Shown: positions 51,920 through 52,333 of the stretch, one piece after another
How the letters are laid out: every line of letters begins with the position of its first letter
How positions within the stretch are numbered: the first letter of the stretch is position 1
From: Lachnobacterium bovis DSM 14045
GTDB taxonomy: Bacteria > Bacillota > Clostridia > Lachnospirales > Lachnospiraceae
Length of the DNA stretch: 52,333 nucleotides
Assembly (NCBI RefSeq): GCF_900107245.1
Contig: NZ_FNPG01000025.1
Span: forward strand, 1 to 52,333
Reading direction: 5' to 3'
Position numbers and translations under genes: made by a program
Notes under the pieces: generated by a model
Databases searched by the model: none
Told to the model about the DNA's origin: nothing
The model's input: the letters and a program-made list of their open reading frames with translations, nothing else

Positions 51920-51994
51920 CGGGGTGTGGCTCAGCTTGGCTAGAGCGCCTGGTTTGGGACCAGGAGGTCGCAGGTTCGAATCCTGTCACCCCGA
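51920..51994 (+). tRNA. tRNA-Pro (anticodon TGG)
   Basis: Acceptor CGGGGTG / CACCCCG with discriminator A, anticodon arm CCTGG-TTTGGGA-CCAGG giving TGG, T-arm GCAGG-TTCGAAT-CCTGT. CCA is not encoded. Confidence 0.95.
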
Positions 51995-51998
51995 TTTT

Positions 51999-52069
51999 GC
52001 GGGTGTAGTTCAATGGTAGAACACCAGCCTTCCAAGCTGGATACGTGGGTTCGATTCCCATCACCCGCT
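51999..52069 (+). tRNA. tRNA-Gly (anticodon TCC)
   Basis: Acceptor GCGGGTG / CACCCGC with discriminator T, anticodon arm CCAGC-CTTCCAA-GCTGG giving TCC, T-arm GTGGG-TTCGATT-CCCAT. CCA not encoded; four bases after tRNA-Pro. Confidence 0.95.
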
Positions 52070-52107
52070 TTACTATGCCAAGATATAAATGTTTGACATA
52101 GAGTTGT

Positions 52108-52181
<74 letters not shown>

Positions 52182-52200
52182 TTTGATATTAATTTATCAT

Positions 52201-52275
52201 GGTGGGTATAGCACAGCTGGTTAGCGCGTCGGATTGTGGTTCCGAAGGTCGTGGGTTCGAACCCCACTTCCCACC
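52201..52275 (+). tRNA. tRNA-His (anticodon GTG) with an acceptor-stem mismatch
   Basis: Anticodon arm TCGGA-TTGTGGT-TCCGA gives GTG. The extra 5' G (52201) pairs with C73 (52275), a histidine tRNA hallmark. The acceptor GTGGGTA faces TTCCCAC, leaving a T-T mismatch at 6:67; all other arms pair. CCA not encoded. The last 58 bases of the window show nothing further. Confidence 0.92.
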
Positions 52276-52333
52276 TTTATCTGAACAGATAAACAGATAT
52301 AAAGTTAATACAATTAAATAATATGGGATATTA

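Overview
The window reads as chromosomal DNA of an AT-rich, low-GC Gram-positive anaerobe of the class Clostridia, most likely a Lachnospiraceae member. Grounds: strong AGGAGG-type ribosome binding sites before almost every gene, simple hairpin-plus-U-run terminators, Gram-positive secretion and lipoprotein signals, an [FeFe]-hydrogenase maturase (HydE), ATP-type PEP carboxykinase, Cache-GGDEF receptors, a BTAD regulator with a decayed GGDEF tail, and tRNA genes without encoded CCA. Taxonomy is an inference from gene content; no search was run.

Layout. 1-395: broken-off end of an IS3-family (IS150-like) element. 396-2880: glutathione-peroxidase-type peroxidase behind two palindromic sites, a HAD hydrolase, and an internally deleted chemoreceptor. 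2939-6998: NAD biosynthesis divergon, nadB-nadC-niaR leftward and nadA rightward, with repeated operator-like sites between. 7070-9220: small unknown ORF and adenine deaminase. 9390-10222: coupled DUF2752/DUF4234 membrane pair. 10517-11605: secreted SH3b-NlpC/P60 wall hydrolase. 11822-14487: hydE, a DUF2798 protein and a YtqA-type radical SAM protein. 14677-18788: BTAD regulator, then a large secreted GH43 arabinanase with a palindromic operator candidate. 18896-18989: compound hairpin that may be a small RNA. 19357-22596: RmlD-like reductase overlapping an acidic amino acid/dicarboxylate symporter, a 48-residue membrane ORF, and a Kv-type potassium channel. 22660-26367: YitT protein, pckA, flavodoxin. 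26438-30428: zinc uptake operon (zur, small Cys/His membrane protein, znuA, znuC, znuB, anchored OB-like protein). 30543-35000: six-helix chemoreceptor, lone AAA15 ATPase, CstA. 35445-38406: nagB-nagA and a PfkB kinase. 38457-42218: tandem GT2 glycosyltransferase, YugP-type protease, GtrB-like transferase. 42407-49987: rightward run of Y-family polymerase, YolD-like partner, YitT protein, PLD-helicase-DUF3427, NUDIX hydrolase and diguanylate cyclase. 50101-51570: a second, convergent diguanylate cyclase. 51920-52275: tRNA Pro-Gly-Arg-His cluster.

How it fits together. Metabolic modules are NAD synthesis under NiaR, amino sugar catabolism (NagB/NagA toward fructose-6-phosphate), purine salvage, gluconeogenesis/anaplerosis (PckA, CstA), arabinan breakdown, and zinc acquisition under Zur. 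Most convergent gene pairs are separated by one bidirectional hairpin. The parts least explained by known biology are the two unnamed proteins in the zinc operon and the polymerase/PLD-helicase/NUDIX run, which looks like a nucleic-acid-protection locus. No CRISPR array, prophage or complete mobile element was seen.
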